Source: CAVWDI01 sp963753725
GTDB taxonomy: Bacteria > Chloroflexota > Anaerolineae > Anaerolineales > UBA4823
Assembly: GCA_963753725.1 (NCBI GenBank)
Contig: CAVWDI010000010.1
Coordinates: 372,001-436,000 of the forward strand
Reading direction: 5' to 3'
Length of the DNA: 64,000 nt
The first letter of the stretch is position 1, and each line of letters opens with the position of its first letter. Shown here piece after piece: positions 28,597 through 37,953 of this stretch. The notes beneath the pieces were generated by a model. That model was given only the letters and a program-made list of their open reading frames with translations. It searched no databases and was not told the origin of the DNA. Made by a program: the position numbers and the translations under genes.

Positions 28597-29473
28597 AGTG
28601 GGTCTACTCTTTGGTTGCCTTCAAGCCTGGTGGGTGCGCTATCGCGGTTTATCAATCCAAGTAAGGCGGGTAAGAGGATCACTGCCAGCATCCATCCCAG
28701 GGTTACCAGGGTTGAGAGAGCCTCGAACCAGCGTTCGATCTCCACCGGGTACTTCTTTAAATAGGGACCCCAGTCCTGGTAGGGCAGGATCAACCACTTG
28801 CCGACGGCGGTAATCAGCATCGCAAGAGTGACTCGCCGTCAGCAAAGTAAGAATCTTTCGGCGTTGGGTTCCACCGTGCAGGTAGAAATAGGCGCCGGCA
28901 GCCAGGATGAGCATACCGGAAATTAGCAGCGGTACTTTGTGCCGGTATTCATCGAACAACAGAACCAGGCTCAAAATCGTCCCGCCGTATAAGATGAATG
29001 AGAGTGAAGTCCAGTCCTGTACAATGTGTTCCAGGAGTGTTCGAAAGCGGGGGATAAGCGCGAGTAATATCACCAGCAGAATTCGTCAGGCTAAACAGGA
29101 AAACCCACGATATCCCATTCCATATAAACTGCAGGACTAACCGGTCAATCATACTCCACGGTCTGGGACCAATCAGGTTGAGAATGTGTGGGCTGAGTAA
29201 TTCTCCCAGATACTGGATGGATTTCAGGAAAGCGAATATGGAAACGAAACAGCCGAGGTAAGGCAGCGACCAGGTTGGAAAATTCTTCCAGGCACCATAC
29301 AACAAACCGAGCGCCAGGATCCCAAGCAGGACATAGCCAAATTTGGGAGAAATGATTTGGTTCGGGATTGCCGCTAACAGGTATCCAATCACGGGTACGA
29401 TAAACAAAGTGATTGCAGCCAGGAGCTCATTTCTGGTGGGATTGGTTCCCCACAACTGCTCTTGGTTATTCAT
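28593..29473 (-). pseudogene. Polytopic membrane protein (operon gene 1, frameshifted)
   Basis: ATG 29473 (AAGGAG upstream; preferred over 29503) starts MNNQEQLWGTNPTRNELLAA and several membrane helices (LFIVPVIGYLLAAIPNQII, GYVLLGILALGLLYGAW, WNGISWVFLFSL). The frame changes near 29080 to ILLALIPRFRTLLEHIVQDW, and near 28830 to VGKWLILPYQDW, ending LINRDSAPTRLEGNQRVDPL at a TGA that overlaps the next start. First gene of a three-gene membrane operon placed next to a PadR regulator transcribed in the same direction. Confidence 0.6.
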
Positions 29474-29848
29474 TTTTTGTTTGCTCCTTAGAAACTCGCT
29501 CATCTGTTCAATCAGGGTCGTGACCAGTAAATCTTTGCTTTCAACCAGGAAAAATTTTTATTTGAGCAAGCCAACCTTTGCGCTCTTCCTCGGCCAGCGC
29601 ACTTTCAAAAACGAAAAACATCTCGACTTCGAATTTTCCCGGTATCCTTTGGGATAAAAAGCCAGCATTCGTTTATAGAGGTACGAGATTAAATTTGTTC
29701 TGGTCGGCATGCTGCAGCTCGATCGGCTTATATTCCCGATATAGACCTACTTTAAATGAATGAAGTCAATGTTTTACGCTTGGGAGAGTTGATCAATCTG
29801 CAGGTAATCATACAATAATTCGGCCGCTGATCTCATAATGCCGAACAC
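29474..29848. other. Intergenic region upstream of the membrane operon
   Basis: No gene seen. It separates the PadR gene stop (29849) from the membrane-operon start (29473) and presumably holds the operon promoter. TTTATTTGAGCAAGCCAACC and an AT-rich segment near 29690-29780 are candidates, but no clear -35/-10 pair stands out. Confidence 0.4.
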
Positions 29849-30211
29849 TCAAAATATCTCCACGCTCTCTTCCAGCGAGCGCTCCCGGGCGGTGAGAACG
29901 ATGCCTTCCAGGCGTTCGATCTCAAATCCCAGTATTTTACGGCCTGCATCGCTGAGTATATAGGATTTGCGTTTTCTATTGGTCTGGTTGGCAATTGGAT
30001 TTTCTATCCTGCGGATCCAGCCGCGTTCCAGCAGGCGTTTAAGGGCGCTGTACAGGGTGCTGGTGCTCAGCTTCACCCGTCCGGCGCTCAAATCCAACAC
30101 GTCCTTCATGATGGCATAGCCGTGCCTGGGGCCGGATACCAGGCTGAGCAGGATAAAGAAGGTCGGTTCCCGGAGGGGGGTAATGTCGTCTGTTTTGCCT
30201 TGTGTGTAAAT
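29849..30211 (-). CDS. PadR-family transcriptional regulator (probable ATT start)
   Basis: The PadR fold is clear: TPLREPTFFILLSLVSGPRHGYAIMKDVL (in parts), TLYSALKRLLERGWIRRIE, RKRKSYILSDAGRKIL, and the C-terminal dimerisation helix. The frame extends upstream to ATG 30298, but that ATG lies directly after a TATAAT box, before the expected transcript start, and overlaps a palindrome. A good GGGAGG lies five to six bases before ATT at 30211-30209, making that the most plausible start (~120 residues). No ATG, GTG or TTG is available nearby. PadR proteins usually repress their own and adjacent genes, here possibly the membrane operon. Confidence 0.8.
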   Translation of the reverse strand: MYTQGKTDDITPLREPTFFILLSLVSGPRHGYAIMKDVLDLSAGRVKLSTSTLYSALKRLLERGWIRRIENPIANQTNRKRKSYILSDAGRKILGFEIERLEGIVLTARERSLEESVEIF

Positions 30212-30272
30212 TTTGACCTCCCGGGTTTGGAATCCGACGATATTTTGAAAAGAATGTGGAGAACGATCTACC

Positions 30273-30325
30273 AATATGTCGTTAAGCGACATATTCATTA
30301 TATGGATTTATTGAGGGGATGTCAA
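30273..30325 (-). promoter_or_regulatory. Consensus sigma-70 promoter with overlapping PadR-type operator
   Basis: TTGACA (30320-30325), exactly 17 bases, TATAAT (30297-30302): a perfect consensus promoter reading toward the PadR gene. Immediately downstream, covering the expected +1, is a perfect inverted repeat AATATGTCG-TTAAG-CGACATATT (30273-30295). The arrangement is that of an autorepressor site. ATGT-N-ACAT-type palindromes are usual for PadR proteins. Confidence 0.85.
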
Positions 30326-30486
30326 TAGGAATCAGGTGACAACTGGATATAGAAAGTTGGATATATCGTCGCTTAAAAGATCGGGAATAACCGCTCCAAG
30401 TGATGTAAAATAATCCCAGTTGGAATATCTTATTTTATAAGAACCACCTCAAACAGAAATTAATTTTGGGAGGGTTTTGGATAATC

Positions 30487-31603
30487 ATGTTTTACTATGG
30501 TATCGAACACGAAGTCGCTTTTCTGGGACCGGATGGAAAGTTCGCGGATTTTACGAACACCAGGTACTCTGATTTTGACCAGATCATAGCACGCCTGCCG
30601 GTCTACGCGGACGATTATCCTCAACTGCGCATAGGGGACGCGGGCATTAAAAAGAAGCGCTGGTATATTGAGGGCTTCGAACGTTTCCTGGATTCTGAGG
30701 ATGTGGTCGAATGCGTACCGAAGGGCATCGAAATCCGCACTTCAGTGCATACAGAAATCGCCGGAGTGCTGAAAGAATTAAGGGAGAGTTTCGATTTGCT
30801 GCAGGAAACCGCGGCTGAATTCGGCTACACACCCGCCCTAGTGAGTTTTAATCCCTTCCAAAAGGAGTTCGAACCCCGCCCACCGCTGAATGAATATGAA
30901 CGTGAGCGGCGGCGCGCATCACCCGAAAAGGGGACCGCCGAGATTCCCATGATGACCCAGGGGCCCGATCTGAATATCTCCGGTGATGGGTTATCCACGG
31001 AGCAGATCATCGATGCTGGTAAAAAGTGGACTTACTACAGCCCGTATATGCTGCCGTTCAGTTATTCGTCGCCATTTTTCCAGGGCGGTTTGTGGGGTGA
31101 AGGGGAAGCGTGGAGGGGCTATTCAATCAGGACTTACGTGCGCACCGGGAGGCGACCGGCTGCCATGGTCTTCCTGGTGGACAAGCGTGATTTGATCAAG
31201 AGCAGCCCATCGCTGACCAAACTCGCCCGGGTGGAGCGCGAAGCCGGACGGATTGAGTTCAAGGCTTTTGACAGCTGCGGGGATTTTACCCTGTACGCAG
31301 CCCTGCTGGCGCTGCTGAAAGGGCTGCTGCTGGATGAGAGGCTGGCGGGAAGAGCGCTCGTTCCGGATGCAAAGCTGCACCAGCTTTCAGCGCAGCTGGG
31401 GTTTTGATGATGAGGATATTTATGCAGGTGCGCAGGCTGTGTTTGAAGCCGCGCGGACTGCGCTTGGAGATGATCAGGATGCGGGATATCTATCCGTGTT
31501 GGAGGGTATGTTGGAGAGCAGAGTGACACAAGCGCATGAGATGATTGAGAGGTTTGAGGGAGGGGAATTGATTGAGGAGGTTATGGTTGGGGATTATGGA
31601 TAG
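30487..31603 (+). pseudogene. Glutamate-cysteine ligase (GCS2)-like protein (one frameshift near the C-terminus)
   Basis: ATG 30487 gives MFYYGIEHEVAFLGPDGKF, with the family's early GIEHE motif. GIEIRTSVH, ISGDGLSTEQ and YSPYMLPFSYSSPFFQG follow, then RTGRRPAAMVF and RIEFKAFDSCGD, characteristic of the ATP-dependent carboxylate-amine ligases of the GCS2 group. The frame ends at 31407. Removing one G from GGGG (31398-31401) continues LGFDDEDIYAGAQAVFEAAR to TAG 31603, restoring a ~370-residue protein of normal size. It could form a gamma-glutamyl thiol or a related amide. The substrate cannot be told. Confidence 0.8.
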
Positions 31604-31741
31604 TAGTGCCATTGTCGCACCCCGTGATCTCACGGGACGTTCTGGATAGGTGTTGCTGGGATTGCGATCAGTTCTACTACCAACATTATTGACCCTAGCA
31701 TCGGATCTCCGGTAAGTACCCTTCGGGGGACCAAGCCAGGT
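31604..31741 (+). repeat. Dispersed repeat, copy near 31625
   Basis: GTGATCTCACGGGACGTTCTGGATAGGTGTTGCTGG (31630 region, in parts) matches units at 44669-44800 and, inverted, at 11150-11205. It lies between the GCS2-like gene and the first MFS gene. Confidence 0.55.
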
Positions 31742-31816
31742 GTGGAATTTGGCAGGCTTGTATGCCTTATCAATAATCATGTTATCCTTATCTATCTTCG
31801 ATTGAGGAGCAATCAA

Positions 31817-33064
31817 ATGGCACAGGAAGAGTATAAAGTCTACGGCTACCGCTGGGTGGTGCTGGCCGCATTTATGCTGGTCATCGCTGCCAACCAGATT
31901 ATGTGGATCACGTTCGCCGCAATAACTGGCGTTGCCGCCAGCCATTACGGCGTTTCTGACCTGGCGATCGGTCTGTTATCGATGAGTTTTATGATCGTGT
32001 ATATCTTCGTGTCCATACCGGCCTCGTGGGCGATTGACACCTGGGGCATAAGGACGGCTGTGGGGATTGGCGCAGTGCTGACCGGCGCGTTCGGGTTGGC
32101 GCGCGGTCTGGCAGCGGATAACTACACACTGGTGCTGGTGTTTCAGATCGGGATCGCCATCGCCCAGCCATTTATCCTGAACGCCATCACCTCGGTGGCG
32201 GCGCGCTGGTTCCCGATCCAGGAGCGGGCGACCGCCTCCGGGTTTGGAACGCTGGCTATGTACCTGGGTATCGTGTTGGGGTTAATGCTCACGCCTTATA
32301 TCCTGCTCCAATCAGGTATCAACAACATGCTGCTCTACTACGGGATTTTTTCTGTAATCGCGGCAATCGTGTTCCTGATATTTGCGCGCGAGCGCCCGCC
32401 AACCCCGGCATGCACACCGGATCAGGAAGAACGTTCGCTTGTATGGGAGGGTCTCAAACACATACTGCGCAGCCGCAACTTCCTGTTGTTGATGGTGATC
32501 TTCTTTATCGGACTGGGTGTATTTAACGGTGTGACAACCTGGATTGAGGACATCCTCAGACCGAGGGGTTTTTCTATCACCCAGGCGGGTATCACCGGCG
32601 GGTTGATGGTAATTGGGGGTGTGGTGGGTGCGCTGCTGCTGCCGGCGCTCTCCGACCGGGCGCGCAAACGGGTCCCGTTCATTATCGTTACGTTGGGTGC
32701 AGCCGCACTGGGATTATTAGGCATCGCTTTTGCTCCTAACTACTACACTTTGTTAGTTGCGGCTTTTGTGATGGGCTTTTTCTTACTCAGCGCCGGTCCG
32801 ATTGGATTCCAATACGGGGCAGAAATCGCCTATCCAGCCCCAGAAGGCACTTCGAACGGTCTGCTGCTGATGATGGGACAGATATCGGGCATTATCCTCA
32901 TCCTGGCCATGGACAGCTTTAAGGACCCAGAAACCGGCTCCATGACTTCTTCGCTTTTAGTACTGGTCGGACTGATGCTGCTGGGTTTGCTGCTTGCGAC
33001 CAGGTTAAAGAGTTCAAAATTGTTAGTCAGCGGACCCGCCAGCGCTGGTCAAACCGGGGAATAA
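31817..33064 (+). CDS. MFS transporter (FLVCR-like)
   Basis: 415 residues from ATG 31817, which has GAGGAG seven bases upstream. The longer frame from 31742 has no ribosome site. Twelve membrane helices are apparent in two halves separated by a loop around residue 195 (ARERPPTPACTPDQEERS). YGYRWVVLAAFMLVIAANQI and MWITFAAITGVAA at the start, then SMSFMIVYIFVSIPASWAID, resemble FLVCR-type members of the major facilitator family (heme or choline exporters in animals). The bacterial substrate is unknown. The next gene, another MFS member, starts three bases after its stop, so the two are co-transcribed. Confidence 0.85.
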   Translation: MAQEEYKVYGYRWVVLAAFMLVIAANQIMWITFAAITGVAASHYGVSDLAIGLLSMSFMIVYIFVSIPASWAIDTWGIRTAVGIGAVLTGAFGLARGLAADNYTLVLVFQIGIAIAQPFILNAITSVAARWFPIQERATASGFGTLAMYLGIVLGLMLTPYILLQSGINNMLLYYGIFSVIAAIVFLIFARERPPTPACTPDQEERSLVWEGLKHILRSRNFLLLMVIFFIGLGVFNGVTTWIEDILRPRGFSITQAGITGGLMVIGGVVGALLLPALSDRARKRVPFIIVTLGAAALGLLGIAFAPNYYTLLVAAFVMGFFLLSAGPIGFQYGAEIAYPAPEGTSNGLLLMMGQISGIILILAMDSFKDPETGSMTSSLLVLVGLMLLGLLLATRLKSSKLLVSGPASAGQTGE

Positions 33065-33067
33065 TCC

Positions 33068-34354
33068 ATGCGTGATTACTCAGCAATCGCCCGAAAAATC
33101 TCGCGTACCCTGTTCTCTGCCCAGGTGGTGGTCTCTTCCGGATTAATTATGATGACGACTGTGGGTTCGATTGCCGGCGCGGAGCTCAGCGGGCGGGCAA
33201 GGTGGGCGGGTGTTCCTTCCGCGGTGGTGCTGTTGGCGGCTGCTTTAGGGGCGCTTTTATGGGGTTTTATTATGGAGCGTTCTGGGCGCCGGGCTGCCCT
33301 GGTGATTGGTTTAACGCTGGGCGCGGCCGGGGCGATACTGGCAGGGGGCGCGCTGGCTGGCGCGAATTTTTGGATTTTCCTGGGTGGCCTGGCGCTGGTC
33401 GGATTGGCCCAGGCGGCCATGCTGTTAGGTCGTTACGCGGCAGCTGATGTGCATCCAGCCCAGGAGCGCGGCAGGGCGATCGCCAATGTGGTGGTTGGCG
33501 GCACGATTGGAGCAATCCTTGGACCGCTGCTGGTAGCTCCTACCGGTACGCTTGCAGCCAGAGCCGGTTTGAACGAACTGGTAGGTCCCTATACGGGGGC
33601 ATTTGTGCTTTTGAGCGCGGCCGCGCTGGTCGTATTTTTCTTGCTGCGGCCAGAACCGGCGCGCATCCGGCGTGAGCTTGTCGCTCAGGATGCCGCATCC
33701 GAGGCTGAACCTGGAAAGAAACGTCCGATTATCCTGATTATGCGGCAGCCGGCGGGCATCGTCGCCACTGCTGCCATGGTCATCGGGCAGCTGGTGATGG
33801 TTATACTGATGGTGATCACCAGTCTGTATATGAAGCAGAACGGCAGCACACTGGGGCAGATATCGATCGTCATTTCAGCGCACACTTTTGGGATGTTCGC
33901 TTTTTCGATCATCTCGGGACGTTTAGCGGACAGGTTCGGCCGTACACCGGTCATCCTGGTGGGGTCGGTAACCCTGGTTATCGCCTGCCTGGGGTCCATG
34001 CTTCCGCCGACATTGATCACCTTGGCTGGGGCGTTGTTCCTGTTAGGTTTAGGATGGAACTTCTGTTTTGTGGGGGGGTCAACTCTACTGACCGACCGAT
34101 TAACGCCGGCGGAACAGCCTCGCATGCAGGGTTTCAACGATCTGCTGGTGGGTTTGGCGTCTGCGCTTGGCAGCCTGGCCAGCGGATTTATTTTCGCTAC
34201 AGCGGGATACCGGCCCATGGGTGTAGTGGGAGCTTTGTTGGCTTTAATTCCATTCTCCTTAGCCCTGTGGTGGTGGAGGGTAAGCCGAGAAGATCCAAAT
34301 GGGATACGAGCGTCAGTAATAGGGCGGGAAACAGAGTCTGCACTATACTTTTAA
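33068..34354 (+). CDS. MFS transporter
   Basis: 428 residues, twelve helices. Motif A is visible in both halves: GFIMERSGRRAALVIG after helix 2 and GRLADRFGRTPVILVG after helix 8. It starts at ATG 33068, four bases after the preceding MFS stop (TAATCCATG). The pair may work on related substrates or as partners. Sequence of this kind (Ala/Gly-rich, drug-efflux-like) gives no substrate. The C-terminal tail after ALWWWRVSRED is soluble. A 140-base gap follows before the ABM-fold gene. Confidence 0.85.
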   Translation: MRDYSAIARKISRTLFSAQVVVSSGLIMMTTVGSIAGAELSGRARWAGVPSAVVLLAAALGALLWGFIMERSGRRAALVIGLTLGAAGAILAGGALAGANFWIFLGGLALVGLAQAAMLLGRYAAADVHPAQERGRAIANVVVGGTIGAILGPLLVAPTGTLAARAGLNELVGPYTGAFVLLSAAALVVFFLLRPEPARIRRELVAQDAASEAEPGKKRPIILIMRQPAGIVATAAMVIGQLVMVILMVITSLYMKQNGSTLGQISIVISAHTFGMFAFSIISGRLADRFGRTPVILVGSVTLVIACLGSMLPPTLITLAGALFLLGLGWNFCFVGGSTLLTDRLTPAEQPRMQGFNDLLVGLASALGSLASGFIFATAGYRPMGVVGALLALIPFSLALWWWRVSREDPNGIRASVIGRETESALYF

Positions 34355-34498
34355 AATGAGTATGATTACACCGTTGCGGGAGCGCTGCATCCTTAGAATG
34401 TAAATGAAATTGGAATCGAGCGGTTGTAAAAGGAATTATTTATCGAGACCAGTGAAGTTGAGCGGCGAATTATTTGCTTAAACGAGAGAGGAGCGGTC

Positions 34499-34798
34499 AT
34501 GATAGCACGCATCTGGCACGGTGTTGTACCGGCAGTAAAGTCACAGGATTACCTGGCATATTTGAACCAAACCGGCATCCCGGATTATCGAAATACGGCG
34601 GGAAACGAGGGGGTCAATATCCTGCACAGGATTGATGGAGAGCAGGCTCACTTCCTGCTCATCACGTATTGGGATTCGTGGGAATCAATAAAAAACTTTG
34701 CCGGGGAGGATATCCAGAAAGCCAGGTATTATCCTGAGGATGAGTCCTACCTGCTTGAACGGGAGCCTTACGTGGAGCACTATGAAGTATTGGTATGA
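34499..34798 (+). CDS. ABM-fold (antibiotic biosynthesis monooxygenase-like) protein
   Basis: 99 residues. MIARIWHGVVPAVKSQDYLAYLNQTGI (in parts), then LHRIDGEQAHFLLITYWDSWESIKNFAG and ARYYPEDESYLLEREP.VEHYEV, follow the ferredoxin-like ABM dimer fold (PF03992). Such proteins are small heme-degrading or monooxygenase-like enzymes or stress proteins. The W.S...I..F.G....A...P motif is typical of the uncharacterised branch. GAGAGGAGCGG precedes the ATG. It overlaps the next gene by ATGA. Confidence 0.85.
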   Translation: MIARIWHGVVPAVKSQDYLAYLNQTGIPDYRNTAGNEGVNILHRIDGEQAHFLLITYWDSWESIKNFAGEDIQKARYYPEDESYLLEREPYVEHYEVLV

Positions 34799-35715
34799 GC
34801 AGATATAAAATCATAGCCAACCCTTTCGCGGGAGGCGGCCGGGGGAAGCGTGAAATATCGCGTATTGAGGGACTGCTTGGTGTACAAAACCTGGATTACG
34901 AGCTTGTCCAAACCGGTTATCCTGGGCATGCTGTTGAAATTGCCAGAGATGCGCTCCTGATAGATAAGTTCGATGTGGTGGTGGCGGTGGGAGGCGACGG
35001 TACGGTCAACGAAGTGATCAACGGCCTGATGGAGGCCAAGGCTAAAAGCCAGCGCCCTTTTGCGATGGGAGTGCTCTGCGCTGGCCGAGGTAATGACTTC
35101 GCTCAAGCCGCTGGTATCCCTCAGGATTTAGGGGAGGCTTGCCGTACCCTGGCCGGGGACAAACGCCGCATGGTTGATATTGCCCGCGTTGTGGTCGATG
35201 GAAAGGAGCCGGGACGCTGGTTCGGCAACTGTCTGGGGATTGGATTTGACGCCATCGGCACCATTGAAGCCGCCAAACTGAAGCGCCTGGGAGGTTTTTT
35301 GAGTTATATGGCGGCGGTGCTGAAGACCATCTTCCTGTATTACCGGGCGCCGCTCACTACGTTAGCGTATGACGACCAGGAATACACTCAGCCATCCCTG
35401 ATGGTTTCGATCATGAACGGGTACCGTATCGGGGGAGGTTTTATTATGGCTCCGGATGCGGAGATGGATGATGGATTATTGGATTTGTGCATCGCGGGGG
35501 AGATGAGCCGGGGGCGTATGTTGGCGCTTATCAGGCATTTTCTAAAGGGCACCCAGGCTTCCCAAATAGAAATTAAAACTGGCAGGACGGCGAAAATTTC
35601 TGTTGCCGCAGGGGACGGCGCGCTGCCAGCTCAGGTTGACGGCGAGATCCTGTGTGTGGATGGGGAACGGATCGAGGTTGAGTTATTACCGCGCCAGCTG
35701 GAGGTGATTTGTTAA
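34795..35715 (+). CDS. Diacylglycerol/sphingosine kinase-family protein
   Basis: 306 residues with the N-terminal catalytic domain: IANPFAGGGRGKR near residue 6, VVVAVGGDGTVNEVINGL (the GGDGT nucleotide-binding motif, about residues 60-77) and GRGNDFAQAAGIP. The C-terminal beta-domain contains GGGFIMAPDAEMDDGLLDLCI. This is the pattern of YegS/DgkB/LCB5 lipid kinases, which phosphorylate diacylglycerol or similar lipids at the inner membrane face. The start overlaps the ABM gene stop (ATGA), indicating translational coupling. The product is complete. Confidence 0.9.
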   Translation: MSRYKIIANPFAGGGRGKREISRIEGLLGVQNLDYELVQTGYPGHAVEIARDALLIDKFDVVVAVGGDGTVNEVINGLMEAKAKSQRPFAMGVLCAGRGNDFAQAAGIPQDLGEACRTLAGDKRRMVDIARVVVDGKEPGRWFGNCLGIGFDAIGTIEAAKLKRLGGFLSYMAAVLKTIFLYYRAPLTTLAYDDQEYTQPSLMVSIMNGYRIGGGFIMAPDAEMDDGLLDLCIAGEMSRGRMLALIRHFLKGTQASQIEIKTGRTAKISVAAGDGALPAQVDGEILCVDGERIEVELLPRQLEVIC

Positions 35716-36045
35716 GGTTAAGGATAACCCGAAATCCGGGGTGCTCCACTGCGTTGTACCGTGGGTAATCCCGCAAACGGCTCCCACAAAGAATGCGAGA
35801 TGCTGCCCCTAACGGGATGATTCACGACCCAAGCGGGACGCTGCAAGTTGTTGCGGGATTATAACCCACCGCGTTGCGCGAGGGAAAGGGATTCTGCCAG
35901 AACTTTATCCAAGGATCCACCAATCCATAGAAAGCGTTTATACTGTGAACTTCCGAGAGAAAATAATCTGGGATAGAATCTGTAAATACAATCTTATTTG
36001 GGATTGTTTGGTTGATCTTATATAGATCAAGGAATCAAAAAAATA
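35716..36045. other. Intergenic region, no gene seen
   Basis: The first ~180 bases contain GC-rich phrases of the dispersed-repeat type (GGTGCTCCACTGCGTTG, ACGGCTCCCACAAAGAATGCGAG). The last ~100 are AT-rich and should include the promoter of the 36046 gene. Confidence 0.4.
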
Positions 36046-37944
36046 ATGACATCCAAGAAGAATAAACTACTCAATGAATTACCTCAATCTGGAGACAACT
36101 GGTATTTTGCGGTACGAAAACTGCGCGCATGGATTGATGATAAAGATCAAGGGGTTTATCGACCCTTTGTGATACTCACTATAAATTTAAGAGACGGCAG
36201 GATACTGGATTACTACCTGGTAAAAGAAATTACCAAGGAGAATGTCCAAGAAACACTAGTATCGGCGATGATGGCGGCAAAAGGAACTTTCGATTCCAAC
36301 CCACAAAGACCAGCACAGGTTCATTTTAATGACAGGGAAATTTTGGATACCTTACTGCCGTTACTTCAGGATATTGGTGTGCGAGGGCGTTATCTCCCCG
36401 GTAATGAAATTGTAAATGAGATTGCGAGAATGCTGGAAGAAGAATTGCGGAACGGTCTTCCGGAGCTTCCGGGATTGTTATCGATGCGTAAGGTCTCTCC
36501 GAAGAATGCTGGCGATTTTTATGAGGCTGCTGCAGGTTTTTATCAGTCCGCGCCCTGGGTTTTTTTAGAAGACAGGGATATCATTTCGATTCAAGTTCCC
36601 CCGCAGCAAAAACCTTATTATGTGAGTGTTATGGGGCAGGCTGGAGTAGAATATGGGCTGGCGTTGTATCGAACCTGGGAAGATGTTGAGCTGATGTTCT
36701 CGGCTTATGATTCGATTGATGAAATTATTCCCGCGGATGGTTCGCATACATTATTGTTTGGGGAAATTTCTGGTGTACCTTTCGACGATATCGACGCCAT
36801 AGAGCGCTATGGATGGGAAGTTGCAGGACCACAGGCATATCCAATCCCCTGGGTATTTACATTAGATAAAGATATCAAACGTCCCGGGCGCGATGAGTTA
36901 CTCTGGTACCAGGCTGCACTGCAGGCAGTGCCTATCTTTGTAAGCAATCACCTAAAATTTGATGAAGAAAATAACCCGATACCTGCAGAGGCGGAGATTC
37001 CAGTATGCATCACTTCAGGAAGTCTGGTTGTTAAAATCAAGTATCCAGCAGACGTGCTATTTGATGCAGGCAGACAGGCGCTGATTTATGATGCTGATGA
37101 AGATGAGATTGAATACAAATTACCTTTTGACCGGCGTGCGTTGGAAGGCGACCTGGCACGTGCGCTTGATTCAGAATTTTCTTTTGATTTCGAAACGGAG
37201 CTGGGTAAGGCGCAGGAAATTTTATATCAAGCCTGGGATGAATCCAATCCAGCCAAGCGGATTATTTTAGCCCACCAGGCATTGGCAATATCGCCGGATT
37301 GTGCGGATGCTTATGTGCTGCTGGCTGAAGATGAAGCCGATTCCATACAAACCGCGCTGGAGTACTATAAAAAAGGCATTAAGGCCGGGGAACGTGCCCT
37401 CGGGGAGCAGTTCTTTGAAGAGAACAGCGGGTATTTTTGGGGAATTTTAGAAACCCGGCCGTATATGCGAGCATTAAATGGGTATGCTAATTGTTCATGG
37501 CTTCTGGATGAAAAAGAAGAGACCGTCCGGGTGTACGAGGAGATGCTGCGTCTAAATCCGGGCGATAACCAGGGAATCCGTTATGAACTTTTAGACTGCT
37601 TGCTAAATTTAAACCGTGATGAGAGATTGGATGAATTGCTGGATCAATATGAAGGTGATGCCAGCGCGAGTTGGAAATATACCTGCGCGCTGGTAGCCTT
37701 CCGCAGGCAGGGGGGAACAGATACAGCCAGGGCAGTTCTGGATAACACGCTGGAGTATAACCCCTTCGTGCCCGATTATCTATTGGGGAGGAAACGCATT
37801 CCAAAACATTTGCCTGAAACCATCGGGTTTGGTAATGAGAACGAGGCAGTTGACTATGCTGCCACCCACTTGAATTACTGGCGGCGTACGCCGGGAGCGG
37901 TGGAGTGGGTGAAGAGGAACGCGGAAACCTGGGATAAGGGGTGA
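36046..37944 (+). CDS. Large cytosolic protein with C-terminal TPR-like repeats
   Basis: 632 residues, no signal peptide. The N-terminal ~150 residues (WYFAVRKLRAWIDDKD, YRPFVILTINLRDGRILDYY, RPAQVHFNDREILDTLLPLL) resemble a DUF6930-type domain. The middle (PWVFLEDRDIISIQVP, YYVSVMGQAGVEYGLALYRTWED) resembles a DUF7309-type module. The C-terminal third has helical pairs typical of tetratricopeptide repeats (PDCADAYVLLAEDEADSIQ, MLRLNPGDNQGIRYELLDCL). Proteins with this layout are often found in Chloroflexota and other environmental bacteria. Function unknown. The DUF names are from memory. Confidence 0.75.
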   Translation: MTSKKNKLLNELPQSGDNWYFAVRKLRAWIDDKDQGVYRPFVILTINLRDGRILDYYLVKEITKENVQETLVSAMMAAKGTFDSNPQRPAQVHFNDREILDTLLPLLQDIGVRGRYLPGNEIVNEIARMLEEELRNGLPELPGLLSMRKVSPKNAGDFYEAAAGFYQSAPWVFLEDRDIISIQVPPQQKPYYVSVMGQAGVEYGLALYRTWEDVELMFSAYDSIDEIIPADGSHTLLFGEISGVPFDDIDAIERYGWEVAGPQAYPIPWVFTLDKDIKRPGRDELLWYQAALQAVPIFVSNHLKFDEENNPIPAEAEIPVCITSGSLVVKIKYPADVLFDAGRQALIYDADEDEIEYKLPFDRRALEGDLARALDSEFSFDFETELGKAQEILYQAWDESNPAKRIILAHQALAISPDCADAYVLLAEDEADSIQTALEYYKKGIKAGERALGEQFFEENSGYFWGILETRPYMRALNGYANCSWLLDEKEETVRVYEEMLRLNPGDNQGIRYELLDCLLNLNRDERLDELLDQYEGDASASWKYTCALVAFRRQGGTDTARAVLDNTLEYNPFVPDYLLGRKRIPKHLPETIGFGNENEAVDYAATHLNYWRRTPGAVEWVKRNAETWDKG

Positions 37945-37953
37945 TTGTACAAT

